Counted from the first letter of the stretch, positions 1 to 11,634 are shown. The stretch: DNA of 64,000 nucleotides from Metarhizium brunneum (GCF_013426205.1 NC_089424.1:620001-684000), one strand, 5' to 3'. Numbers and translations are program-made. Notes: a model not told the origin generated them from the sequence alone.

Positions 1-276
1 ACTAAAAGTCAAGGCCCATCAGCGGTCTTGTAGGATGACAGATGATTGCCGCTGTATCACCTTGCCCACAGACCAAATCCGCCACGGCCGCGATCAGCAC
101 AACCTGCACCTTGGAGTAGATATATATAAAAGTGTTCGCATTATAAATCTACCGTCTCACGCAGCATTCATGCCTTGGGCTTCTTTAGATAGAGGCTGGC
201 AATTTGTGCTTCCGAGAATCGCTGTTCTTCAGATACAAACCTGTCGACATAACCAGCACTTCGTTCACGATCCGCC

Positions 277-1254
277 ATGGCACCCATCGTCGTCCCTGAG
301 AATAAACCTGAGAAACGCTTCTACGCAGGCGGAGCACGGATTTCTGCGGTTCGCTCCAACCCCCCTTGCTCCTCTCACCAGCCCGAAGACTGGGTATCTT
401 CCACGACGTGCTGCTTCGCCACGGCCGGTATTGGCTACAGCCAGCCGGCTTCAGGACGGGACTCTGCTCACAGATGCAGTGTCTTCTTAGCCAGAGAAAT
501 AGCTTAGCGCAGAGCATCTGGCGAAATATGGCGCTGGTACCAAACTCCTGGTGAAGCTGTTGGATGCCGGCTAGAGACTGCCTGTCCACGCTCACCCTCA
601 TGTCGATTGGTCCAGGCACACCTTGGACGAAATCACGGCAAAGCGGAAGCCTGGTATATCCTGACACCCGGCTCGGTGTGGCTTGTATTAAAGGAATCGA
701 TTGACAGCGGGGAGCTACCGCAACTTGTCGAGACGGGTCGGGGAACGAACCCGCTGGATCGTATGCAAAAGTTTGGCCTTTTGCCGCGTCAGACGCTGCA
801 CGTTCCGCCGGGTACATTGCACGCTATTAGTAATGGCATCGTAGTTGTTAAAATCCAGGGGCCAGAGGATCTTTCCGTGCTGTGCGAATGGGGCGGGTTT
901 GCTATTCATGGCAAAAACGGCGGCCATCTGGGGCTTGAGTTTCCCACTGCTCTCAAAGCCGTGGATTACGTTCAGGTCGAGCAATGGGTAACGTCGGGAG
1001 TTGTCGCAAAGAGCGTTTTGGCTGCAGAGTCCACCAAGCACTTTGGACTTGAGAGAATCCATGTAGAAGGTTCAGCGAGAACCAAGCGCGGATTTGCCAT
1101 TCTAGTCGTTCTTGATGGCAAGTTGTTATCGAACACTTCGCACTCTGATCCCTTGCCGCTATCCAAAGGGTTCACACTGGTGATTCCCCATGAAGACGAC
1201 GAGCTAAGTCTACAAGGGGAGGCTGACGTGCTGATTGCTCGACCGCCTCAGTGA
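277..1254 (+). pseudogene. Class I mannose-6-phosphate isomerase-like protein, broken
   Basis: The pieces read as a cupin-type class I phosphomannose isomerase-like protein. The N-terminal piece from 277 begins MAPIVVPENKPEKRF. A middle piece carries an HAHPHVDW metal-site-like motif. The long C-terminal piece (about 607-1254) includes KAEAWYIL, HVPPGTLHA and a stop at 1252-1254. The three pieces lie in different frames: one shift near 450-460 and a second near 611-616, where one base appears lost. The middle frame has TAG stops at 488-490, 500-502 and 572-574. No short intron with good ends removes all of these. Two stops fit CAG to TAG and one fits TGG to TAG, the changes expected from C-to-T or G-to-A decay. 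An intact relative would interconvert fructose-6-P and mannose-6-P or act on a related sugar. Family assignment is moderately sure; the break looks real unless the sequence contains errors. Confidence 0.6.
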
Positions 1255-1342
1255 ACCCAACGATTGGTGTGGTCCTTTTAAACTGCGCTTATACCATCGT
1301 GACGCAAATTCTTGCGGCATAACACACAGATTTTCCTTCTGC

Positions 1343-2870
1343 TCATGGAGTTGCTTGATGCGGTTGGCGAACGTCTCTTGTCATGGGAATATATCTTGCC
1401 GAGGGGATTGCGACAACGGCTTCCAAATCGACAAACGCCCTATCATCGCGTCTGGCTGGCGTATCAGTTTCAGACACATCGTCTGCAAGGTGAGCAAATG
1501 GGTATTCATCGTTATCGAGTTCGTCATGGTGCAAAGACTGCACTGGGGCGGTTGAAGCGGCGTGACTTTTATTAAAGCCCCAAGTTGGGAATACGTTCTT
1601 CTGGTTAAAGCCGCGGCCAGAATCTTCGGATTGTTGAACGATGTTCAATGGAACCGGGGCTAAAATGAATGGATTGCCACACGGGATTCTGTTGATCACG
1701 GGCCTAAGAAAAGGTAGACAGGCTGAAATTATTAGCACGCAACCAACTAGCCTCTTGAGACCATTGTGCGACTTACCGCAGACAATGGCAGTGTTGCCTT
1801 CGACAAAAGACCAGATACCCACTGTGACAAAGTTCCAGGTTATATCAGGGTCTTCCAGATCCAGCGATAAAAGATGGTAAAATCGTATCATGGAAATAAT
1901 GGTGACGCTGGCAAACGGGGTTAGACATGCCAACAAGGGCCCATCCGCTGGGTTGGACTCACAATACTCCAGCCAGAAAGACACAACCCAGAGCAATTTT
2001 CTGAATGCGCGGCAGCTGAAGCCTCCATACATACGGCACCGGGAGCATCAACATTACCAAGTCGGTCACAATGGTTGGAATTGCATTTGCGTAAAAGAAC
2101 TTGACGAGGTCAACTTCGCAGGTGTAGTTGTTGGCGCTCATGGAGTTGGCGGGATCGAAACGCTCCCAAATTGCGCGAGTAGGAAGGCACTGCAGAAATG
2201 TAACGAGAAGCTGTAACACGATGTCAAAGATGAACTCATTTGCGCTGCATTGTACATCGATCCACACGTACTACCGCCGCACCCCAGATACACACTAGGG
2301 ATGCGAGAATGAGAATCGGCCATTGGATCGAGTCGCGAACAGAAAATGATCGCCAGAAAAATGACAAGATGGAAAGTTCGACAAATACTAATGTGAGGGT
2401 ATAGCAGATTTCGGCGACAAACAGTCCGAGCGCCCAGGCGTACAGACAATCGCGCTTTGCCGCCCAAACGTGTCTTCCGAGTCCATGGCTGACGGCTATC
2501 CTTGTATTAGTAGCGGTACGTCGCAATGATCCGCGCTTCGTATATATATAAACGGCATGTTGAGACGTACCGTATGCTGCCATGCCGAGAACATGACCCA
2601 ATGACGGTGGCTGTGACAAGTTAGACGCGACGCTCACATTGTCACTTCTGAATCTCATGGCCTGTGGGCGGGCGAGCGTACCAAAGCTGCAACAATAAAC
2701 CAGTCATCGAGCCATAATTGAAGCCCCCTCATGCGTCGTCCTACAATTCGACATGCCACCGTGGTGAATGCCAGAATCCAGGTTGTCACTGAAATCGCCA
2801 CAATCAAAGGCCGTTTGTCTTGGGAGAGATCAATTCCCGAGGGCGGCGGAGGTAGTCCAGCAGAAGCCAT
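1343..2870 (-). CDS. Rhodopsin/PTH11-like seven-helix integral membrane protein
   Basis: This is a fungal membrane protein of the large rhodopsin-domain (PTH11-related, CFEM-less) family. Its ligand and role are unknown; members are thought to sense surface or chemical cues. The start at 2870 is the first ATG of the frame and gives MASAGLPPPPSG followed by helix 1. Family hallmarks appear in order: WLDDWF after helix 1, HGLGRHVW before the next helices, a Cys-containing loop near YTCEVD, and EGNTAIVC joined across an intron to ACLPFLRPV in the last helix. A hydrophilic tail of about 120 residues follows. I infer five introns, with donors near 2681, 2566, 2271, 1962 and 1777 on the minus strand; boundaries may be off by a base. 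The small second exon (about 2567-2610) uses a weaker GTCTCA donor to keep frame. The gene runs tail to tail with the broken isomerase gene. Confidence 0.75.
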
Positions 2871-5185
2871 CTCGCTCACGGTCTGGTAGTTCAACCGAAG
2901 GTCATTGCATCGCTGAACAGAAATAGGAGACCTCTATAGAGAACGGTGAGGGCATCGGGCTTTTTAGGGCGTCCAAAAGGCTGAGACTGTAGGTTAAAAC
3001 GGTTGGAGGAGCAAAGGGATATCGAAGTGGTAACAGAAACTGAGAGTCAATATTCCCAATCCCGCCTCGTCGCTTGATCGTGTTGAGACAGATGCTTGAA
3101 ACTGCCGTTAAACATGACCTGACTCTGTGTCTCATTCAGCACTCTGCCCGAAGGGATACATCAAGAAGCCACCCGCGCGTTTGCGCGTCGTTTCGTTCCC
3201 CATCAGGCTGGAACAGGGAATTATCTCCCCAAGCGACCTCCCGACCCCGGGCTGAGGAATTGCCACAAAGGTAACCAAATTCTAACCAAACTACCCATCG
3301 CGTCGTTCAGAGTTTCTGCGGGTAACGGAAGCCAAAAATATAAAAAGCATGCGTGTGTCAAAGGAAAGTACTACTACACGGCTGAAGCGCTAGGGTCATG
3401 GCTTGCCGTTCCGAAATGTCGCAAAGCTGGAGACAAGACACGGAAAATTTCTGGCTTGCGGAGAATAGTCTGGTAGTTTGTAAAGCTATTCCAGACACGT
3501 CTCTTCCGTCTACCCTGCGTCTTTTACCCTTGCGATGACATGTCTCACCGCGGCTGAACTAAAACAACTGCTACAACATAACCAACCACGGGACTTGGCG
3601 ATAATCTCACAATAGCGCGAGGTGGTCCAACTTTCGCAGTCGTCTTTCTAGGCGGGCCGTCCACCCAGCCACATGTAAAAACGCTCTTGTTGCGAGTCCC
3701 CAAGGGACCAGTTTGCTTTTCGGAGCGTCGGTGACCAGAGACATGGCGGTCACAGATGACGCGATATGTTTGTGGTCTGTAAAAAGGTGTGCTCCCATGT
3801 ACTCACTTGTATGCTGGGATTCCTCCGCTGCTCTACCCTTTTCCAGGCATGAGAATGGTGGCGGGAAACTGATGCGGGAGAGGATGGCGTGCTGTCAGTG
3901 ATTGACTTGGCAGGGGTTACTCGTGTTGTAGGAGATTCTGTACTCCGTATATTGCCTGCTGCACAAAAATTGGGCGCCATGAATCGAGGTAAATTGAGAT
4001 GCCGTCCGTCAGCGCCGGAATTATTTTTACACAGTCAGGAGCCCGGGCAGGCCATTGATACTTGAACCACGGGCGTATCTTTCGCGATGACTATGGCCCT
4101 GGAAAAGCACCAGTTGACCCGTCATAACTATGACGCTAAACACCGCTCCTCTGTGACCTTGCGAAAGGGAGCGGACCGGCCTCAAGAAGCTTTGATCGTC
4201 AAGAACCTCGAGACGTCTCATGGTCCCTTCGCGTTCATGCTCGGTGTAGCAGTAATCTAGTTCACGGCCGCTTTAGGGACTCTGAGGAATGCAAAAAAAG
4301 AAAGTATGAGACAACGCCGGAGTAAAGGGAGTGTGGCTCGTCATGCATCGTACTTTATGGAGTAGGCGAGAGCGCCAACGCCCACAAGGGAAACAATCTG
4401 GGGACGTACTTTTCGTCTTCCTCCATTTTAGGGTTGATTTTTCCCCTCATGAGAGACTCTTTTTGGTAAAGCTCCGTTCAATCAACGTGTTTGTGTTTTC
4501 AGCCCAACGTGATCAAAATCGGCGACAAGAATCCTTCGCAGCAAGCTTTGCGCCGCACCCCGTTAGTAAAGAGTCAACCAAGTGATGATGTTACGGCTTC
4601 GTGAAGTCGTGAAGCGCCTTGCTTTCGCTTGCTACTTACAAAGTTACAAATGAGCAATCCAAATTCACGGGTGTATGTTTCCCAGTACGTTGCTTGTTCC
4701 AGAACAACCTGGCGCGTTTCGGCAGCTCAAGCCCTATCCGATTCCAATTGGCGACAAAGTCAATGTTTTGAAGTGTACGTTTTGTTGTAGCATCTCGGAT
4801 AAGGCGGAAGAAAGCACAATCCCATGGGCGAGTCATGCATCATGTGTGGTTGAGGATGTGGCTCGTTCAAAAACTGCTCGATGCGCTCCTGGCAGGTGTC
4901 CGAGGCGACATGGCATTGACTTGGGATGCCAGGCGGATTAGCTATCAGCCCGCAACTTGGTAACAATCATGTCCTCCCATCATTTCGCGGCTGCGTGATC
5001 CAACTACGATGAATATTATGTTCTCAGGGCATCCGGACACTGAGACTCGGCGGCACCCGGAGGCGCATATAGCCGCCCAAAACATGTGCCTAAGGACGCT
5101 TCCTATCTAAGAGAAAACACAAGTGAGAACCAGGGATATAATCATGTTCATTATCAAAGACAGGCCTACCCGACATGTACGCTAC
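2871..5185. other. Intergenic stretch without a recognisable gene
   Basis: About 2.3 kb with only short ORFs (under 90 codons) that show no family motif. It holds the upstream region of the minus-strand membrane protein and the downstream region of CMR1. I see no tRNA, transposon ends or strong repeats. Confidence 0.6.
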
Positions 5186-6783
5186 TCACTGCCACAAGCA
5201 CAACTTCCCACTCCCATTGCCCCCAGCAACCCAGTCCAGAGTCGGATGAAAATGCGCCACTGCCGGCACGGCCGTGATCCCCTCGCCATCAAGCTGCGCC
5301 AACTGGCTTCCATCCGAGGCGAACACGTCCACGAAGCGGTTCATATTCGCCATGACCAACTTTTGTATGCCGTCGTGCGGGCGTCGCTGCCACTGCGGCT
5401 TGAGTATCGTAACCCACCGGCCCGTCTGGTTGTTATGGCGAATCTTGTGTTTCGGCTCCATTGTGTTGGCGGATATGTCGTGTCCTGCCTTCCAGCTGCT
5501 CGCCTCGGTAAAGTCGTAAATCTTGATGGTGTCATCGTAGGAAGAAGTGGCAATGTGGCCTGCCGCGCTCCACGACGCATGAGACACAGAAAGCCGCGAC
5601 TCGTGTTCCCCCAGCAAAGCAGGGTGGCGGAGGTCTCCCTTGCCAGAGATTTTTCTGGTGTCCCATATCTTCAAGGTTCTATCGAGCGACGCGGTCGCGA
5701 TGAGATGTGGTTGGAGAGGATGTAGTGAGAAGCCACCGATTTTTTGTTCCGATAGAGTCCAGATCTCTTCGCTTCCTGGGGCGCGAACGTCGTAGCGCCC
5801 CACACCACCGTCTAATGTTGAAAAGTAGAGTATGTTTGGCTCCGAGTGCGCCATGTCCAGTGCCGAGATGGGCATGTCGGTATCGATGTCTGAGGGGGCG
5901 AAGACCTGGATAGATGTGCCCTTTTCGAGGTCCATTTTGCGGATGGAAGAGTCGTAAGAGGACGAGTATACAGTGTTGCCGTCTGTGGGTGGAAATACAA
6001 ACGATGTTATTGTTCGGGAGTGTGTTTTGAAGGCTGATATTTCCGGATCGGAGGTGGGATTTTCGTCATCGTCAACTTCGGGGGGTGTTTGTGAGCCGTC
6101 AAACACGCCCATGTTGCCTTCTTTGTCGCCTGCAAAGACTATGGGCTTGTCCTCGGTCGGGTGGAATCCGAGTGCGTATACACGTTGAGGGGTTATTTTG
6201 ATGTCTGCGTCGTTAGGTGAGATGCGCGATGGGTTAGAAGCGGTGATGATAACGTACCATTAGGAAGCCAATGTTCATATAGTTTGAGACCTCCCATTCG
6301 TTGTCGCAGATCCTTTAGACTCTTGTCCGTCGTTTCTTGGATATCGTCCTCGGTAAATGTCCTCACGCCAGGTTGCGCGCCGCGCACAATACCCTTCAGG
6401 CTGTCCAGTCCCGCGCTCCATTTCTTGCCCTCGACCGCAATGTCGCCCAAGTTCAAGTCGCCAACAACACGCAGCTTCTTGGCTTTGGCAACCTCGGCCT
6501 GATTCTCGGCCTCGACTTCTAGTTTGCGCTTCAGCGTCTCATTGTCTGCCTCGAGACCGGCCAAGCGTGAACTCATGCGCGTGGGACGGCTTGGCTCGCG
6601 TTTTATTTGGTCCCCGCGGCTCTTGCGCTTTGGGGGTGCAGACTTGGCGGGTTTCGGTTTATCTGGAATAATCTTCTTCGCCGTGACGGAAATGTCGGTC
6701 AAGATGGCGCGGTTGGCGGCGATATTTTCTAGTCGCTTGCGCTCAAAGGCGCTCATTTCGCCCGGTTCCTTCTTGACGGGCAT
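5186..6783 (-). CDS. CMR1: DNA damage-binding protein CMR1 (WD40 repeat)
   Basis: CMR1 (WDR76 family) is a nuclear WD40 protein that binds DNA and histones and gathers in stress foci. The predicted protein has 514 residues, normal for the family. The N-terminal third is basic and Lys/Pro-rich, with a short coiled stretch near LAGLEADNETLKRKLE. It is followed by the conserved entry GGLKLYEHWLPN joined to DIKITPQRVYALGFHP, then the beta-propeller with repeats such as ATASLDRTLKIWDTRK and IATSSYDDTIKIYDF, ending at SGKLCLWQ. One intron of 53 bases (6205-6257) splits the gene; exons 6258-6783 and 5186-6204 sum to whole codons. I chose the ATG at 6783 because MPVKKEPG matches the usual start, although the frame stays open further upstream. 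It is head to head with the Mtf2-like gene. Confidence 0.9.
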
Positions 6784-7129
6784 TTTGGCGGAGTGGAAGA
6801 GTTGAAGCAATGAGCAATCGCGTATTTGTTTCCTTGACGCGAAATTCGACTGGGCCTGCGATGAGTTGTAATTCAGCAATTTCTCAGCTTAGCATCGTGC
6901 ATTTGTCTCTGCCGAGGCGCCCTTGATTTAGTCGCCAATTAACGCGCCTCGCCGTCGCGTCGGCTTTAATGGGCGGCGCGAAGTCACGCGCTGACTCGAC
7001 GCCCGCATATCCGAGAATTAACCGCCCATTCGTTTTGTCATCCTTTTCTGGAACCACGACAACTTTCATCATCAGCTTGCCATTCGATATGAGATAAGTT
7101 TGAGTTCAGCTTGATGGCACCTACCAAAC
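6784..7129. promoter_or_regulatory. Shared upstream region of CMR1 and the Mtf2-like gene
   Basis: The 346 bases between two divergent start codons must hold both 5' UTRs and promoters. I see no clear TATA box, as is common for housekeeping fungal genes. A short open frame at 6884-7072 on the minus strand has no family motif and is not called. Confidence 0.4.
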
Positions 7130-8542
7130 ATGTCATCGACACTTTTGCCATTCTTGTACCAAACAAGGACTCTGCAGAGAGCCATCTGCGTACAACCCGT
7201 GACGCAGTTCATCCGCCTTGCTCACGCACCTGCAAGGCCCAAGTCCCGGAGACGAGACAACTTTATCCCTTTCGAGTGGGACCATGACACACCCTATGAA
7301 GAAATAGCGAATGTGCCTGGCCAGCAATCGACGATAACGCCGTCGGAAGCGGAGATTTTCAAGGGCATATTTGATGACATTGCCCAAGGGAAAATGCCCG
7401 TGGCCAAGAACCGGCCCACTCCATCGGAAGGCATGCAGATCCAGAGCGAAAATTCTCAAGAGTCAAAACCCGGCATGGCACGGTCCATAGTTGAGCAGGC
7501 GCGTGTGATGGAGTTTCGGGAGAAATTTCTTGGACGATATCCGCCGTCATTAAGAAACGCTGCCCAAATCGCACTAGGGTTGTATGAGTTGGAGCCAAGT
7601 GATTCTTCAGCCAGTGAGATGGTGGAGCTGGAAGAGGCAGATCAAGCCAAGTGGGAAGAGCGTGCAAGATACGAACGCGCGCGAGTCGAGGAGCGCGAGA
7701 GGGTTGATGGCTTGATGAAGGCTTGCACGACGGACGGTGAGCTGTGGGCCGTCATGGAGAAGGAAGTTTTCTCACTGCCAGCGAAGCTGGGCATTTGGCA
7801 GCGCAAAGCAGTCAGGGCCAAAAACAAAAAAGTCAAGGATACAAAGAAATCAGCTACAAACACAGACGGGGGGGAGACAATGGAATCAACGAGAACCGCA
7901 GACAGCAAGCAGACAGCGGAAGCAGCCAAGAAAACAAAGCGCAAGGCTAAAGGGGAAGCAGCCGGAAACACAGAGCCCAAGGCTAGAGAAGAATCGACCA
8001 GGAACACAAAGGCCAAGGGCCCCGAGAAATCTGCAGCTGCCGGAAAGCCTGCAACGCAGGCCGCTGCCGACGAAGAAAAGCGTGTAATGGACGTCCACGG
8101 CCCTCTATACCCGTACTTTATCAACACAGCCATGGGCCTCTTCGACTGTGCATTCGCTCGACCATCCGACTACGCGTTCCAGATCCTGCCTCGTGTCAAA
8201 GATCTCGGTCTACCATCTTACGTGCTGGGCGTGTCTACGCCATTCTACACCCGGCTCGCCCGCATGCACTGGAATCGATTTGGCGATGCCAGCTCTGCGC
8301 TAGACGTACTCCAGGAGATGAATTCCGCAGGACTATACGCGGACAAAGATGTTTACGACCTCTTAATTACCATTCGTGACCACTTGCATGGATGTACATG
8401 GGGTGCGCAAGGGCCGTTTGTCATGGGCATGATGGAGGCGCCACCGTATGATGGCATGTTGACACAGCGATTAGAGGAAATGGAGAGGTACGCGGTGCAG
8501 TCGATGAGTCCAACGGGTGAGCAGGTCGAGTTTGCAGCCTAG
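7130..8542 (+). CDS. Mtf2-like mitochondrial RNA-processing protein
   Basis: A single-exon protein of 470 residues that looks like the fungal Mtf2-like family (mitochondrial transcription/RNA processing factor, nuclear encoded). The first 35 or so residues are rich in Arg and Ser and lack acidic residues, as expected for a mitochondrial targeting peptide, and FIPFEWDHDTPYEEI follows. The middle (about 235-320) is low-complexity Lys/Ala/Thr/Glu sequence. The conserved C-terminal domain (about 325-460) contains LYPYFINTAM, LPSYVLGVSTPFYTRLAR and FGDASSALDVLQEM, which resembles a pentatricopeptide-like helical pair. Established knowledge ties yeast Mtf2/Nam1 to mitochondrial mRNA maturation and translation; transferring that role here is inference. 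The low-complexity middle probably varies between strains. Confidence 0.7.
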   Translation: MSSTLLPFLYQTRTLQRAICVQPVTQFIRLAHAPARPKSRRRDNFIPFEWDHDTPYEEIANVPGQQSTITPSEAEIFKGIFDDIAQGKMPVAKNRPTPSEGMQIQSENSQESKPGMARSIVEQARVMEFREKFLGRYPPSLRNAAQIALGLYELEPSDSSASEMVELEEADQAKWEERARYERARVEERERVDGLMKACTTDGELWAVMEKEVFSLPAKLGIWQRKAVRAKNKKVKDTKKSATNTDGGETMESTRTADSKQTAEAAKKTKRKAKGEAAGNTEPKAREESTRNTKAKGPEKSAAAGKPATQAAADEEKRVMDVHGPLYPYFINTAMGLFDCAFARPSDYAFQILPRVKDLGLPSYVLGVSTPFYTRLARMHWNRFGDASSALDVLQEMNSAGLYADKDVYDLLITIRDHLHGCTWGAQGPFVMGMMEAPPYDGMLTQRLEEMERYAVQSMSPTGEQVEFAA

Positions 8543-10461
8543 AGACGGGGTTTGTACGATGGTGCACTGTGGTGTATAATAGTGTATTATAGATTCTACT
8601 CCAAATAGACTAATATTGAGAAATATCTTGGGAATTGCTTCTCTATTCGGTTATGAGATTCTTTTTGTACAGAGTTCCGCGCGTTGGCTGCTACAAATCC
8701 GCACAAGGACGGTCTTGCTCTCATGTAGTGCACTCAAACTTTTGCAAGCAGGTATGTTGTATTGGCCTGGATGCCAATATACACTATGTAACTTCCTCAT
8801 GTAATAGTAATTATATTCTTAGTTGTTAATATCTCGAAGTGAATTGACGTACTGCCGGAAAGCTTGTTGAAAAGGTTCCAATTTACGCATCTATGGCTTG
8901 GAGCAAAATAAGAGGGCATCTGGTGAGCGTATTCATGTTTGTCGGTGGGCAAACGGAAAGCCTTGAGGCCACGCAGACGACGTACCCAGGGTGCCCCCAG
9001 CATTGTGCAACAATGTACAGGGATAAATCTAGAATCTATCTGCTTGCTTCACCTCATTCACCTAGCTGTGGCGTGTTACATTTGTCGTAACCTCTGAAGC
9101 CTTGTTCAAGTGACGGTGCACTCGCAGAAACCTTTCCGTACAAGTTGGTTGCTCGCTCGGAAAAATAAGTCAAGCATTTCGTGCTGCCAGCTTAGAAGCT
9201 CCCTGACCTATAGATACAGCCACCAGGCGCAAGACACAATCCCTTTGAAGCTTCTGCCTTCTGACTTGGCATGCATGTCTTTCTTGCGTGTAACACTAAT
9301 AGACGCCCGATATTAAAGCACAGCTGACTTGGCCCCTCAATAACCATATCTCCAACGATGCAGATGCTGTGCAGAACATGAGAATTCATAAGCCACTACC
9401 ACAACACCTGTAGGTATCTAGCCCGAGTGTAGTCTGCTGGCTATCTAAATCCTTGTTAAACAACCGTCGCGGATCTTGGAACATTCCATGGGCGCGAGTG
9501 GACTGGGGGGGTCTCTCTAACGTGAGCTCAGAGCAGGAAAACTAACCAGGCTGTTTGTACCGATTAAACGTTAGGTTCTTTTGATCTCTGGGCGTATTAA
9601 TAGTGAATTTGCCTAGATGCACCCTGTACTATTAGTGAATTTTTCGCCTTGTTCGGGTGCAGGTGTCACGGTCTAAGAGCACGAACGAGGTCTAGTGCGG
9701 CTTGGATAAAGCGATTGTTCCCAAGGAAAGTAAGAGCTTCCGAAGAAGGTCTGACTCGAGCTATTTTAGTCTTAAAGTGGGGCCGTTCTCCAACAGCATC
9801 GTACGATTCCGGCTGTCGGGACTACCGACGCTTTCGTTCTGTGGTCATAATAAGAAGCTGGAATGCTTTTCCGGATTCATCAGACACTGCCACCATATGC
9901 CACACGCAGATTTGCGTTCGCCATTTATTTTCAAAGTACCAGACGCATGTCGTAGAGCGCACACCGCCGAGTTTATACGCTTCCATTTCTCCTCATGTAC
10001 ATGTAATCTGGCCTAGATGCTGCATCTACGGCTCTGACCGCTCCTTGGTCCAGTGCTGCATCATAATGTGTCCTTGCGCATAAGCCCGCTCTTTGATAAA
10101 GGGGTCACTGCCATGTAGCAACAGGACAGGTGGCACGGGGCATCGCCCTGCGCAAAGCAAGTCGCGTAGAGCAAATCCGTCACCAGCAATACAACTGGCC
10201 CATACGACATGTAAGGGGGATCGGCCAAAACTCGACGCCAATGAGCGAGCGGCAATCAAAGTCTTCATGTAGATGACACAATCCCACAAGTCCCATCACA
10301 ACGGGCTTTTCTTGTACGGACGCCTTATTTTTCTTTACTTTATGCACAAGAAGCACAAGGCTGAAACTCAATGGGAAACACAGTCAAGTCTGCCTTGTGT
10401 ATGGAGCAGTCAAGGACCTTACGGATGCTGCTAAAAGGGACGAGGCTGTGCCGTACGGGGC

Positions 10462-10485
10462 AAAAAAAAAAAAAAAAAAAAAAAA
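10462..10485 (+). repeat. Poly-A tract of 24 bases
   Basis: An uninterrupted run of 24 A residues lies 35 bases before a tandem repeat. It could be the 3' end of a retroposed sequence or a plain homopolymer. I see no target-site duplication or LINE-like ORF next to it. Confidence 0.8.
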
Positions 10486-10520
10486 GACAAAGCCAACTCC
10501 ACGCCAATGGATACTTGGGC

Positions 10521-10618
10521 GCCGGGCAAATCCCACGACCCTAGTAAGGAATAATATCAATATAGCCGGGCAAATCCCATGACCCTAGTAAGGAATAATG
10601 TCAATATAGCCGGGCAAC
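10521..10618 (+). repeat. 44-base tandem repeat, two copies plus a stub
   Basis: Two units of 44 bases, each starting gccgggcaaatccca, lie at 10521-10564 and 10565-10608 and differ at two positions. A third copy stops after about ten bases. It does not code and has no inverted-repeat structure I can see. Confidence 0.85.
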
Positions 10619-10938
10619 CAACTATTCAGGCAACTGCCAGTTACTAACGCTACAATATCGTGCGACAATGGCAATATTGCAGCTCGTATTTGCCGAGTCG
10701 TGGATTCGGACTCCGATCCTATCAGCTCGCTACTGCCGTTGTTGTGGTTTCTACAAAATTCTAGATATAATGGGGCAGCTCGGCGCCTATTTGGTTTGCA
10801 AGTTTGTTGATACGCTCTCTACTACACTCGCTCCAGTCAACTAGTACAAATTCGTTAGTTCTACAAGAGCGCCGTTGAATCTATCCCATCTTGCTATTCG
10901 CTACATTGTTTTATTACCTTGTATCTCTTTTTTTCAAA

Positions 10939-11634
10939 ATGAAGGTCTCTCCTATTCTCGCTACTGGAGCGCTCGTCGTCTCCGCCATTGCCCAGGGCGG
11001 CAGCCACGTCTCTGGCCGTACCCCTTCTATTGCGAGCAAGTAACTCTTGATCAACGGATCTTAATCATGTTGTTAATATCTTACAGACTACGTCGAAGCA
11101 CCTCGCTGCAACGGCCCTGACTGTGACGCCGCCATGGCCAAGAGAGCCGACGGCCAGCCGGGAGCTCCCGGCAGCGCTGGAGGCAATGGCACTCCCGGAG
11201 CTCCCGGCAGCGCTGGAGGCAATGGCACCCCTGGAGCTCCCGGAGCCAGCGGCGGTCAAGGCGGTGCTGCCATGACAGGCACGGCCACCTCTGCTGCCAC
11301 CAGCACTTCCGTCACCCCCAAGGCCGGAGCCAACGGCGCTGACGGCAGCCTGGGAAACAACGGAGGCGCGGGGGCCGCCGCCACCAAGGCAAGCACTGCT
11401 GCCTCGACGACCAGCGCTTCCGTCACCGCCAAGCCCGGAGCCAACGGAGCCAACGGAGCCAACGGAGCCAACGGATCCAGCGGCAGTAAAGGAGGCAACG
11501 GGGGTGCAGGAAGTGCTACCAAGTCAGGAACCAGTGCCTCGGCTCGCAGTACTTCCCAGACGTCTGGTGCTGATATCAAGACCATCAGCGTTGCTGCTAT
11601 AGCTCTTGCTGGATTCGCCGCTCTCATGGCGTAA
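10939..11634 (+). CDS. Small secreted collagen-like, probably GPI-anchored protein
   Basis: The predicted protein has about 208 residues. It starts with MKVSPILATGALVVSAIAQG, a good signal peptide. A short segment with two Cys (PRCNGPDCD) and a Lys-Arg site follows, then two collagen-like blocks of strict Gly-X-Y triplets (GQPGAPGSAGGNGTP... and GANGANGANGANGSS) separated by Ser/Thr/Ala linkers. It ends with a hydrophobic stretch (ISVAAIALAGFAALMA) after small residues, typical of a GPI attachment signal. I infer one intron ending at 11086. The donor at 11018 (GTACCC) keeps the frame; the stronger-looking donor at 11040 (GTAACT) would lead to an early stop. It is probably a cell-surface or wall protein. 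Metarhizium MCL1 is a known, larger collagen-like coat protein, and similarity in layout does not prove the same role. Confidence 0.75.
11161..11232 (+). repeat. 36-base in-frame tandem duplication in the collagen-like gene
   Basis: Units at 11161-11196 and 11197-11232 are nearly identical and each encodes four Gly-X-Y triplets. A third partial copy begins at 11233. Repeat number is likely to vary between strains. Confidence 0.85.

Larger units (their letters stand above)
8543..10938. other. 2.4 kb gene desert with simple repeats
   Basis: Only short ORFs without motifs are present. The stretch holds an A-tract at 10462-10485 and a 44-base tandem repeat at 10521-10618. The pair gcctagatgc occurs near 9611 and 10013, and tagtgaattt near 9601 and 9633. 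I see no transposase or reverse transcriptase remnants. The last ~100 bases are the promoter of the collagen-like gene. Confidence 0.55.
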
